Position numbers and translations under genes: made by a program. Shown here one piece after another: positions 1 through 8,262 of a DNA stretch of 24,336 nucleotides (positions within the stretch are counted from its first letter, which is position 1; each line of letters starts with the position of its first letter). The notes beneath the pieces are model-generated. The model worked only from the letters and a program-made list of their open reading frames with translations, was not told the origin of the DNA and did no database searches. The stretch is from Smittium culicis (Eukaryota > Kickxellomycota > Harpellomycetes > Harpellales > Legeriomycetaceae): contig LSSN01003128.1 in NCBI GenBank assembly GCA_001970855.1, positions 1 to 24,336 of the forward strand, in the 5' to 3' direction.

Positions 1-680
1 GATCAAAAAATTCTGCTCTCAAGATTCAAACGGTCAGACTATAATCACGATAGTCGACCGTAAACGACGAAATAACCGGTCTTCATCCACCGGTGGACGG
101 TGGACAGGAAAATCGGCAAAAAAGGCAACTGGGTTGACCTTCAAGCAATGTATCCGGACTTGAAGCTGGGCCTTCAGGACATTGGAAAAATGCGTATGGG
201 CACATTCCGGACCGCCCAGCGCCTGTCGAACATGAAAATCGTCGACCAAAAATTCAAAAATTTTTGCCCCTGCTGCAACTTGTGTGTGCCTGAGACGGTC
301 GACCACATACTTCTGAGCTGCAGCCGGTGGCGAAATCACCGAACAACGACGATCGGCCGGTTCATACCGATGCCGATCCGCTCTGACGAAAAAATTTTAC
401 TTTCGAATTTCAACGAAGCCCAGTTGGGGCTAGTTGGAAAACTCCTTGGGGGGGGAGTCTAAACAATCTTTGAGCCAGCTTCGAGCAGGCACAGCCGATC
501 AAAATTTTGAGCTGGAAACAGCCAGATTTTTGAACGGCATCCACGTGCCCAGGACACTTATACTGCAAAGTATAAGTGATTCACCAGCCCCCTTGAACCA
601 ATGCCCAGTGGGTATGGAGCTGCTAGAGCGGACGGAGGGGAGTCGGTTGAAAAATTATTTTTTTAATAGTTTTTAATAGT
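1..680 (+). mobile_element. 3' end of a degenerate non-LTR (LINE) retrotransposon
   Basis: The open frame from about position 76 to 462 encodes the C-terminal tail of a LINE reverse-transcriptase polyprotein. It carries a cysteine/histidine knuckle near 262-320 (CPCC, then C, then DH four residues before a final C), preceded by a basic stretch with MRMGTFRTAQR. This zf-RVT-like arrangement is typical of fungal LINE ORF2 ends. The reverse-transcriptase catalytic domain is not in the window, so the element is cut by the window edge or 5'-truncated. The frame breaks at a run of eight G (448-455) and continues one frame over to a stop at 674-676, so this copy is probably dead. The segment is visibly more GC-rich than the flanking AT-rich DNA. 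The 3' boundary near 680 is a guess from the change in composition. Confidence 0.7.
100..676 (+). pseudogene. LINE ORF2 C-terminal fragment with homopolymer frameshift
   Basis: Two overlapping open frames (to 462, then 434-676) read as one protein if a single G is removed from the G8 run at 448-455: the sequence GKLLGG then runs into ESKQSLSQL without a stop. The first part holds the zinc-knuckle region; the second part has no domain I recognise. An in-frame stop (TAA at 73-75) also lies just upstream, so the 5' side is broken as well. No ATG supports an independent start. The G8 change could be a sequencing error or true decay. Confidence 0.55.
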
Positions 681-1454
681 TTATAGTATACTTTTAAATT
701 TCGTTTTATAAACTCTTAGACTAAATAATACAAACTTTAACCCTAAGAATTTTATTTTATATTTATTTTGATTTGTATTTGCTATATATCCATATATTGC
801 TTAAGATTTTATATATATTATATTTATTGGCATTAAATAAATCACAATAGTTTTTTGTTTTCTATATTGGAATAGTAAAAATTTTAAACAGTTTTTGGTT
901 ACTTTTTTATTGTTAGCGAGTTGTAAAGGCAGTAAACAATTGGCATGAAATAAAAAACATTGGATCAATTCATAGCTATAATTCGGTACAATTGTTAAAT
1001 AAAAAAGCAATTTTAATCCTTGTATGGATGGTAGACTTTTTTCGATCTACCAAATCTAGCCAATTGCATACAGTAGCATTGGTTATATTCTGGGGGACCT
1101 AAAAATCATTGGATTGTGATAGAATAGTAGCAAACAACAATTTTAGCCATAAAGTATAAACGGATCATCAAATTCGCTGTTTTTTTTTTTATTTGTAGCA
1201 TTGAACATGGAAAGGGAAATTTCGAGTTTAAATTATTTTTATTATAAAGCAAGTCATGACTTGGAATTTTCAGTTTCTTGTTTCTTCTAGCGATCGAGTC
1301 GATATTATAATATAATTATTATTAATTTTTTTAATAGATTTTCTTTCTGATACATATCCACACTTGCTTCAAAAAAAAACTAAAAATAGGATAGATTCTT
1401 CCTCAAAACAATTTTTTTTCTTTTAATTCTACGGTTAAACAGCATATTCAAAAA
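677..1454. other. AT-rich intergenic region upstream of QNG1
   Basis: About 780 bases of AT-rich sequence with many homopolymer runs and stops in all frames. I see no gene or recognisable RNA. It separates the retroelement remnant from QNG1, whose promoter must lie in the right-hand part. A T-rich stretch at about 1405-1430 precedes the start codon. Confidence 0.6.
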
Positions 1455-2579
1455 ATGGATGTGAACGAGGTTGCGGTTAGTGCTGAGCAGATATCGAGAT
1501 CGAGCAAGTACGTGAGAATATGCAGTGAGTCGAAACTCAAGCAAGTGGCACAAAAGATGAGTTCGATGATTTTAGAGGCGGACAGCGGGTACTCGATATC
1601 GGGGTGGAAGCTGCATGAGCTGAACCCGCAAGTTGCCGATACTCGAGCAATAAGCTGGCTGTTTGTTGTCGACACGCTGAACTTTTGTTTCTGGAACGGC
1701 GTCGGGGAGCCCGTTTACGAGGTCGAGTACAAGGGTAAAGTGTATAGCGGGTACTGGTCGCTGTGTGCGGCAATCAATCGCGCTATTGACGATGGTATCG
1801 ATATTTTGAATCCAGAGTATTTGCGCTCCGTGAACGACGATGAGTTGCGGCATATTTTCAGGGCTCATCGGAGAGCTGATGGGAGTCAGGGCAAGATTAA
1901 GCTGCTCAGCAGCCGCACGCGCGTGCTCAACGAGCTCGGCGCAGTGACGCTCGAAAAGTTTGGCGGCAAGTTCGAAAACATCGTGTTGAGCAGCAAGGGT
2001 AGCGCGCTGGCGCTGATGCGAACGCTGGCATCTAATTTCAGCAGCTACAACGACAGCTGCAGCTATACCAACGGTACCATCAACGACAACGACAACGACG
2101 ACGACAACGGCAGTGGTGGAAAAGCGGTGTTTAATAAGCGGGCGCAGATACTCTGTGCCGAAATATGGGCATGTTTCGAGAATTCCGGGCTTGGCCATTT
2201 CCACGATATCGACAAATTGACTATGTTTGCCGACTACCGCGTGCCGCAAGTTCTCGTGTTCATGGGCCTGCTGGAATACTCGCCCGAATTGATTGAATTT
2301 TTGAAGAATCAGAACAACAACATTTACGATGCTACTGCCGTGAACTGGATAAACGAAAAGCTCTTGATACCTAATGGATGCGATATGGAAATTGAAATCC
2401 GCGGGAACAGTATCCATGCAGTCGAATTGCTGAAAAAAGAGATTAAAAAGCTTGATAGCATGCGCAATGTAGAAATTAACTCGGTTTTACTCGATTTTTA
2501 CATGTGGGACTATGCAAAGTCCAATGCTAAGATAATGTCAGATATTCCTATACATTTAACTTGTTCTGTTTTTTACTAA
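1455..2579 (+). CDS. QNG1: Queuosine 5'-phosphate N-glycosylase/hydrolase (queuosine salvage protein, DUF2419)
   Basis: Single-exon gene of 374 residues, close to the usual family length of about 340. Family landmarks include SWLFVVDTLNFCFW (about residues 68-81), a W-containing stretch after the YKGKVYSGYWSL segment, and MFADYRVPQVL (about 256-266). From memory of the family, the aspartate of this ADYRVPQ motif lies in the active site. The enzyme releases queuine base from queuosine 5'-monophosphate, so the cell can recover the micronutrient for tRNA wobble-34 modification by TGT. An Asn/Asp/Gly low-complexity insert (about 204-225) interrupts the conserved body, probably as a surface loop. 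The ATG at 1455 is the first in frame. The gene converges on GID9 with 83 bases between stops, and an AATAAA-like signal lies near 2593. QNG1 is patchy in fungi: present in fission yeast, absent in baker's yeast. Confidence 0.9.
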   Translation: MDVNEVAVSAEQISRSSKYVRICSESKLKQVAQKMSSMILEADSGYSISGWKLHELNPQVADTRAISWLFVVDTLNFCFWNGVGEPVYEVEYKGKVYSGYWSLCAAINRAIDDGIDILNPEYLRSVNDDELRHIFRAHRRADGSQGKIKLLSSRTRVLNELGAVTLEKFGGKFENIVLSSKGSALALMRTLASNFSSYNDSCSYTNGTINDNDNDDDNGSGGKAVFNKRAQILCAEIWACFENSGLGHFHDIDKLTMFADYRVPQVLVFMGLLEYSPELIEFLKNQNNNIYDATAVNWINEKLLIPNGCDMEIEIRGNSIHAVELLKKEIKKLDSMRNVEINSVLLDFYMWDYAKSNAKIMSDIPIHLTCSVFY

Positions 2580-2662
2580 ATACTAGATTATTAATAAAAT
2601 GTAAATATAAAGAATTAATTTTATTTAGTCAGGGTAATAAGTTGTTAAAAGAAAAGAAAATA

Positions 2663-4140
2663 TTAAAGTACAAAGATTTTAGTGCAGTCGTTGATTGAGA
2701 AAGAGTCGCCACTTCTGGGGCACTGGATAATGCCTTCTCCTTTGTCGGACATTTCTTTTAGAGCGTTAAAAGAGTAAACATATCCGTTGGGCAGGCGCAT
2801 AGGTGGGTTATTTTCGTCCATTTTCAGGCCGCTTATTCTGCATACTAGGGATGAGTTAGTGTGGTATGCTAGAGGCAGTTCTTTTGAGATTGTGTTTAGA
2901 GCTTTTGAGCTACATATGGGACAGTTTTTGTTAGATTCATCGGAACATTTATCGAAGGAGCAAGATCTCGTTTTTAAACAAGAAATACCAGCTTGGAGTA
3001 GGAGAAGAAGGATCGGCATACTGGGCAAGCCATAGAGAGAGAAAGAGACAGATCTAAATTTTTCAGTTAGTTCTAGCCATCGATCAGGACTGTAAAGGGA
3101 TTTGTATCGCTTACATTCAACAGAAGGACTCATAACTAGCAAAGTCATAGCCTGCTTGAATTTAGAGCTTTGAGGTTCTGATAAACTTTTAAAGTGTTTT
3201 TTGGCATAGGTGATAGCCTGTATTTTTTCGTCATTTCTGGCAAGCTCGATGAATTCCTGTAATCTAAGCTCAAATTCGAGATCAGACTATGATAAAATAA
3301 AATTAAATTAAATTAAATAAAGTAAATTAAAAACAGGAAAAGTTAAAAAAAAAAGAGAAGAAAGGAGAAATAAAGATAGGGTATTTACGTTTAATTTTCT
3401 TAGAGAGATTTTGTTTTCTAGGCACCAAACTAGACATTCAGAGCAGCTTTTGTTTTTAGATAAAGAGATGTCAATAGATATTAGTTTTTCGAATAGGTCA
3501 GAATCGCAGAAGAAGGCAATGGAATTGTCTTTGGCTAGAGTTTTAGCAGATTTCTGGTAGCCGGACCTTAACATGTAGTCCATTAACAAGCGGTCCATTC
3601 TACGCTTATTCCAGTCAGAGAGTTGAGATTCAGTGTAGGGGGAGCTTTCGATAGATAAAAATTCACAAGTACGATCTCTGATTAGACCTATAAGAGATTT
3701 TTCTTCTTTTTTGGAAATTTTTAGCTATGAGAAAAGAAAAAGGTAAAGATTGAATAGAGATAAGTGGGTGTATGTATATAGGAATTAAAGGCGATAAAAG
3801 AGGTATTTGGGAGGAAGAAGAGCATACTTCGTTTTGTAAGTCCAGTAATTTGTTTAAAAGTTTCTCATATAGGGCTTTTTTAGTGGGAATGTCTTGGGAG
3901 AGAGAGTAAGAATTATCGATTTGGTCAATTAGATCGTTAACAATATTCATTTCTTTTTCAATCTGTTTCTGAAAGTACCTAACATTTTTTTTAAGTTTCT
4001 CGACGAGCACCTAGATGAAAAATAGAGATGGAGAATTAAATAAAGCATAAACGTAGGTAAGAGAGTTGAGGTACCTTTATGAAGGGGGATTCAATAGAGA
4101 TTATGTTTTCGAGGATAGCTCTATCGAATAAAACAGCCAT
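2663..4140 (-). CDS. GID9: GID/CTLH E3 ubiquitin ligase subunit Gid9/Fyv10/MAEA
   Basis: Four-exon model: 4140-4075, 4010-3828, 3724-3389 and 3286-2663, all joined in phase 0, giving 402 residues (human MAEA is 396). An N-terminal helical region (about 23-83, coiled-coil-like) is followed by a LisH motif (about 126-158, MDRLLMDYMLRSGY), CTLH/CRA regions (about 160-300, including LRLQEFIELAR and YAKKHF), and a C-terminal degenerate RING of GID type. The RING shows CPIC at about 317-320, LVCRISG, then NPPMRLPNGYVYS and QCPRSGDSFS, ending in a hydrophobic tail (KIFVL). With Gid2/RMND5 this subunit forms the catalytic heterodimer that ubiquitinates substrates such as gluconeogenic enzymes in yeast. 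Introns are 64, 103 and 102 nt with GTACCT, GTATGC and GTAAAT donors. The 5' leader on the sense strand is strongly CT-rich. Confidence 0.92.
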
Positions 4141-4728
4141 TTTTTGGAAATATGGTGGGAAGAGAGGAGGGGGATAAATGAGGGGGGAAATTTATTTCCA
4201 ATAGAAAAGATGTTTAATTACTAAGTAAGGATAAGTTTAAATAATATAAGAGGGAAGGATTTAGCAGGAGTTATTTAGTATAATAGGAGTAATGATGGTT
4301 AGTTTTAAGGAATTGTGACAACAGTTAGAGTTATATTCAAGCTTTAAATTCAAGAGACTAAACTAAAGTATATTGATGGAAATTGAGCTAACTCTTATTT
4401 TTTTTTATTAGTATTTAATGGTGAATATAAACTGGTAAGGAATGAATACATACGAATTATTGGCTACAGACAAAATAATCTTTATTTTATGAAAGATATC
4501 AGCCAATATTTCGCTATTTAAATGCTGAAGAATGTTGGTATTGATAAATACTGACCAATAGATCGTTAATGTTTAAAATTTTAGCGAATGCATTTAATTG
4601 ATTATAACTGGAGAAAAGCAGATATATTTCTAGGATACAAAAAACAGTTAGTTATTTACAGCGCTTATGGAATATATTTCAGCTGCAGTTTGATGGGATA
4701 AGATACGCTTGTAAAGATCTATAGCTAC

Positions 4729-4890
4729 GGGAGTGGAGAGAATAGCAGGTAAGGGGGTGAGGAGAATAGCAGGTAAGTTAGTGGGGGGAGAATAGTTGGT
4801 ATAGGGGTGGGGAGAATAGTAGGTATAGGGGTGGGGAGAGTAGTATGTAAGGGAGTGGGGAGAGTAGTAGGTATGGGAGTGGGGAGAGTG
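4729..4890. repeat. 24-bp minisatellite, about 6.8 imperfect copies
   Basis: Tandem units of the type GGGGTGGGGAGAATAGTAGG followed by TATA or TAAG. Successive units start near 4729, 4753, 4777, 4803, 4827, 4851 and 4875. Differences are point changes (GAATAG/GAGTAG, GGTATA/GGTAAG) plus about two extra bases in the third unit. The strand is purine-rich with G4 runs in most units. Because 24 is a multiple of 3, the minus strand stays open and would read as a repeated [12 protein letters not shown] octapeptide, but that frame has no ATG start. Confidence 0.85.
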
Positions 4891-5140
4891 GCGGAACGAA
4901 TGCAGAAAAAGTGAGTCTACCAATGCCACTCACGCGCTTATTTCATTGTTCGCAGAATCCGCAGAATGCAACTTTAAGCACAAGCACAGGCATGCGGCCC
5001 AATCACTGCCATGATTTCCAGCGTGATTAATGCAGAAGGCATAGTGGCCAATAGATAAAAAAGCGCATTTAATACTACCAATGAGCGGCTATAGTAGAGC
5101 ATTGCTGACAATATAGGCATAAAGCAGTTACGATTAAGAA

Positions 5141-5195
5141 AAGAGCAGACACCGCTAAGACTCGTAAAAAGAGCAGACACTCTAAGACTCGTAAA
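5141..5195. repeat. Direct tandem duplication of about 28 bp
   Basis: The unit AAGAGCAGACACCGCTAAGA continuing CTCGTAAA (5141-5168) is repeated at 5169-5195 with one base missing and one or two changes (CACTCTAAG in place of CACCGCTAAG). It is followed directly by another short duplicate pair. Confidence 0.8.
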
Positions 5196-5211
5196 AAGAC
5201 CGAGCTGAGGA

Positions 5212-5267
5212 ATTGCCAAGATGCTGCGAGTGTCGATGGATTGCCAAGATGCTGTGTGTGTTGATGA
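5212..5267. repeat. Direct tandem duplication, 28 bp, two copies
   Basis: ATTGCCAAGATGCTG begins both halves (5212 and 5240). The remainder (CGAGTGTCGATGG versus TGTGTGTTGATGA) has diverged at several positions. Confidence 0.8.
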
Positions 5268-5534
5268 ATATGGCGTGTTGTCCCGAGTATAAAACGTCTG
5301 TCCGTATAAAAGTATACTATTAATTTATAGACTATTCTTTATCTTTTTACTCTGTCCCATAAAATTAGATTGACAATGTATAGCGTGATTTTTCTTTAAT
5401 ATACGAAATAGCTCAAGCCAATTAGCTTATTAATCCCCCAAAATTACAACATTTAGCCAATACTCGCAAATCTTGACATTAAATTCTTGGACCTAAAATT
5501 TTTTTCCAGTTTACATAAATAGATCCCATAAACT

Positions 5535-5897
5535 TTGCACACAATATATACTACCCGAATTCTGGTATTCTCTTTTATACTACTTGTTAAGCCTTATCTA
5601 CCATCTACGCCTTCTCTCACATGTGTATCTATACCCGCAAACATCCCTTCCTCTTACTCCATAATCCTTATCCAAGCCCTCTCTAATCTTCTCAATCCAT
5701 CTCTACTGCTGTCTCGGCATTCCTATTTATATACATAGCTCACTTTTATTCTCTTCACTGTTTTCTCTTCACCTCTTTTATACTAATATCACTTTTCCTC
5801 TTCTACTAATAAACTTTTTAATTATATATAAACTACCCTCTTTTGTATTAATTATCTCGCCTCTTCTATCCCTACCCCTCCTTCCCCTCTTCTCATA
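5535..5897 (+). promoter_or_regulatory. CT-rich promoter/5' leader of MDM34
   Basis: The sense strand is dominated by C and T (TCTTCT-, CCTCTT- and CTCCTTCCCC-type blocks) right up to the start codon at 5898. Pyrimidine-rich tracts near transcription starts are common in fungi. No clear TATA box can be assigned; several TATATA strings occur (about 5546 and 5824). Its role as a promoter is inferred from position and composition. Confidence 0.4.
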
Positions 5898-7822
5898 ATG
5901 TCTTTTAAATTCAAATGGGGTGAATTTTCACCTGTTTTCATAGATGAAACCAAGGATTTGTTAACTAAATCTCTAAATAAAAACTTCAACGAACTTCCCC
6001 CCAATCTAGTAGGTGACATTATAGTAACTGAACTCGACTTTGGAAAAAAGGTACTTTTTTACTTTTACTTTTACTATTTCTCGTTTTTTATAATTCTTCC
6101 TCTCTCCCCCCCCCCCCAATTTTTACCATTTATATCCAACTATCATACCTATCTGCAACCCCTTCCATAAACCCATATACTTCCTTCAACCTTTAGAATA
6201 TTTAAAGAAATATCGCTTTAATTTGTTACTAACTTTTTCCCGCCATTACTTTTGTATAGCCCCCTGTTTTAGAAATTTTACAAGTTGTAGACTTAGACGA
6301 AGACACCTTCAAGGCCATTTTTAATATGACCTATTCAGGTGATATAGCACTAACTTTTCAAACCCTAGTTCAAGCAAATCCCCTATCCGTACCCGAAATT
6401 TCCTCCCCCACCACCCCCTCAATGAATATTCTCATGGCCCACAAACAACTTATCTTACCCATGTTCCTCAAGATTTCTGCTCTAAAACTTAAAGGCATCA
6501 TTGTACTCTCAATTTCTAAGAAATCTGGTGTCACCCTGATTTTTAAAAACGAACCCCTAGTCAGCGTAAAAGTAAGCTCCTCTTTCGATAACGTTTCCTC
6601 CGTCCGCAAAAAATTGCAAAGCACCATCGAAGACGTTCTTAGAAACCTCCTCAGAGAAGAACTCCCCAAAATCGTACATGAAATGAGTATCCGCGAAATT
6701 AACAGAGAACAACTTAAGCTAGAAAAAGACCGCTTAGCTCAATTCGAACACCAGAAAAATTTAATCGAAATCAGAACTCAACTCCTCATGTTCAGAAAAT
6801 TTAGATCTCTAAAGAACTCTCCCACCCTCCTATCCCTAAATAGCTCTCCAAGCTCTTCAATCTCAAACTCTTTACCCTCCCCCGCCCATTCAAATTTCAC
6901 CGCCCCAACTTCCGCCTACCACCAAAACGACTTAACCCATAACGATAACATCTTCCCTCTAAGCCAATCAACTTCTTATAATCTCAATAAACCTTTCGAC
7001 TCTAATAGCTACTTTCCTTCTCAAAATGACTTGTTCAACCATATTTCTCAAAATAATAATTTTAACGACTCAAGCCTTTCACATAGCTTTTATCAACCAA
7101 GCTCTAATAAAGATTCTGTAAATCTAAACCGCCGTAGCTCTTTTAACAGACGCTCATCAAATAGCACCAAAAATCACTCCTCTCAATCCCTTAGCCAAAG
7201 TTCATTACCTTCTAATAATTTCCCCATTAACACACATCTCGATGAAGAATCTTTTCTCAAGTCTCCTCTTATTAAATCACATACTTCTCCAACCAACCCC
7301 ATTTATGCTTCTTCTGATCTAATGTCTGCCTTTTTGGATGATGAATACAATCACCTCAAAAGCTCTTCTTCTCGCTTAATCAATGACGAAATACTGCAAG
7401 AAGATTACATTGTTAACCCTTCTGTAAATAGCAATGCCGCTCAGCTCACTCATTTAATGACTAGTGGTCACACTCTTACCCCTTATACTAGAACATTCGA
7501 AAATGCCACTTTTCGATCTAATATCAAAAATGACCACTCTGACCACTCCAATATCAATGCCAACAGTAACGGATTCTACATAGGTTCTCCCACAAGCGCT
7601 AATGGTACTGATTCCTACTACTACCATTATCCCATATCCGCCAGCGCTTCAATGGCACCAACTCCTTTTAATAGAGCACAGTCTTACTCAATCAACTCTA
7701 ATACATCTTTCCCTTCTCTAAATCACTTCTCCTCCTCTAATCGCTACTCCAAACCTATCAAAAAAAATGTAATTAAAATTTCTGGTTTCAACCTCTTCTC
7801 TTCAAAATCTTCATCCCAATAA
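5898..7822 (+). CDS. MDM34: Mitochondrial distribution and morphology protein 34, ERMES subunit
   Basis: Two exons, 5898-6050 and 6260-7822 (both junctions phase 0), give 571 residues (yeast Mdm34 is 459). The start MSFKFKW..FSPVF, then VTELDFG at the exon end, then PPVLEILQVVDLDEDTFKAI and YSGDIALTFQTLVQANPLS, is the hallmark of the Mdm34 SMP lipid-binding domain (about 1-190). A short charged helix follows (about 194-230, REINREQLKLEKDRLAQF), and the rest is a Ser/Asn-rich disordered tail, longer than in yeast. Mdm34 sits in the mitochondrial outer membrane and, with Mdm10, Mdm12 and Mmm1, bridges to the ER for phospholipid exchange. The 209-nt intron carries a C12 run (6106-6117). A CT-rich leader precedes the ATG. 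Confidence 0.9.
6051..6259 (+). other. MDM34 intron with C12 tract
   Basis: Donor GTACTT at 6051 and acceptor TATAG ending at 6259. Removing it joins DFGKK to PPVLEIL, which restores the conserved Mdm34 N-terminus without frame change. It contains a T-rich stretch and twelve consecutive C (6106-6117). Confidence 0.85.
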
Positions 7823-8262
7823 CCATTTAAACTAAAAATAAATTTATTTACGATTCGATCTGATCAGATTCGTAATATCATCACCAACCCTCACAATCTT
7901 CGCGCATCTCTATACCTATCACCCGATCATTCATCCCTCAACCCTATTTTTGATCTGCCAACATTATTTATTTTATTTTCTACGCTGTATTCCATCTATT
8001 AGCCCTTAAAATACTTAGATTTCTTTATATCTTTTTAAAATATAAATAGTTTCAACAATAACAATAACAATAACAACAATAATTGATAGATCTAATTTAT
8101 TTTGCTTTTAAAAAAAAATAAAAAAGGGTAAAATGCCAAGGCATTATAATAATACACAATATACAAACTATAAATAAACCAAAAAAATCAAAAAGTGGCT
8201 CACTAAAAAAAAGTATTAAATGTTGGTTGCTGCACGTTATTTTTTTTATCAAATGTTTCGAG
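7823..8262. other. Intergenic region between convergent MDM34 and SAF4
   Basis: About 440 bases of 3'-flanking DNA for two converging genes. It holds AATAAA-like signals (about 7838), a 12-bp perfect palindrome ATCTGATCAGAT (7858-7869) and an AAC/AAT trinucleotide tract (8053-8082). I see no gene. Confidence 0.6.
8053..8082. repeat. AAC/AAT microsatellite
   Basis: Short alternating CAATAA units (CAACAATAACAATAACAATA and a few more bases). Simple sequence in the 3' flank of MDM34. Confidence 0.8.

Larger units (their letters stand above)
4141..5897. other. Long spacer between divergent GID9 and MDM34
   Basis: About 1.75 kb with no supportable gene. Both ends are promoter/leader-like: 4141-4290 is purine-rich on this strand (CT-rich in the GID9 sense), and 5535-5897 is CT-rich in the MDM34 sense. 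The middle holds a 24-bp minisatellite (4729-4890) and two direct duplications (5141-5195, 5212-5267). The 4900-5270 stretch is more GC-rich than its surroundings and could be remnant mobile or duplicated DNA, but I recognise no family. Confidence 0.6.

Noticed and set aside
1572..2417. 281-codon open frame antisense to QNG1
   Set aside because: It lies wholly opposite a well-conserved enzyme. Its Val/Ala-rich content comes from complementing GAC/AAC repeats and GC-biased codons, and no family is recognised.
4648..4929. Possible repeat protein ([12 protein letters not shown] octapeptides) on the minus strand
   Set aside because: The frame begins only at a GTG, and the openness follows from a 24-bp repeat unit without stops. 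No flanking conserved sequence supports a gene.
4974..5219. 81-codon minus frame with hydrophobic content
   Set aside because: It covers the 28-bp duplications, has no recognisable family or intron context, and is likely a chance frame.
4729..5267. CRISPR-like array
   Set aside because: The units are directly adjacent with no unique spacers, and the genome is eukaryotic.
5535..5738. 67-codon plus frame rich in Leu/Ser/Pro
   Set aside because: It is a by-product of the CT-rich MDM34 leader and lacks an ATG at its nominal start.
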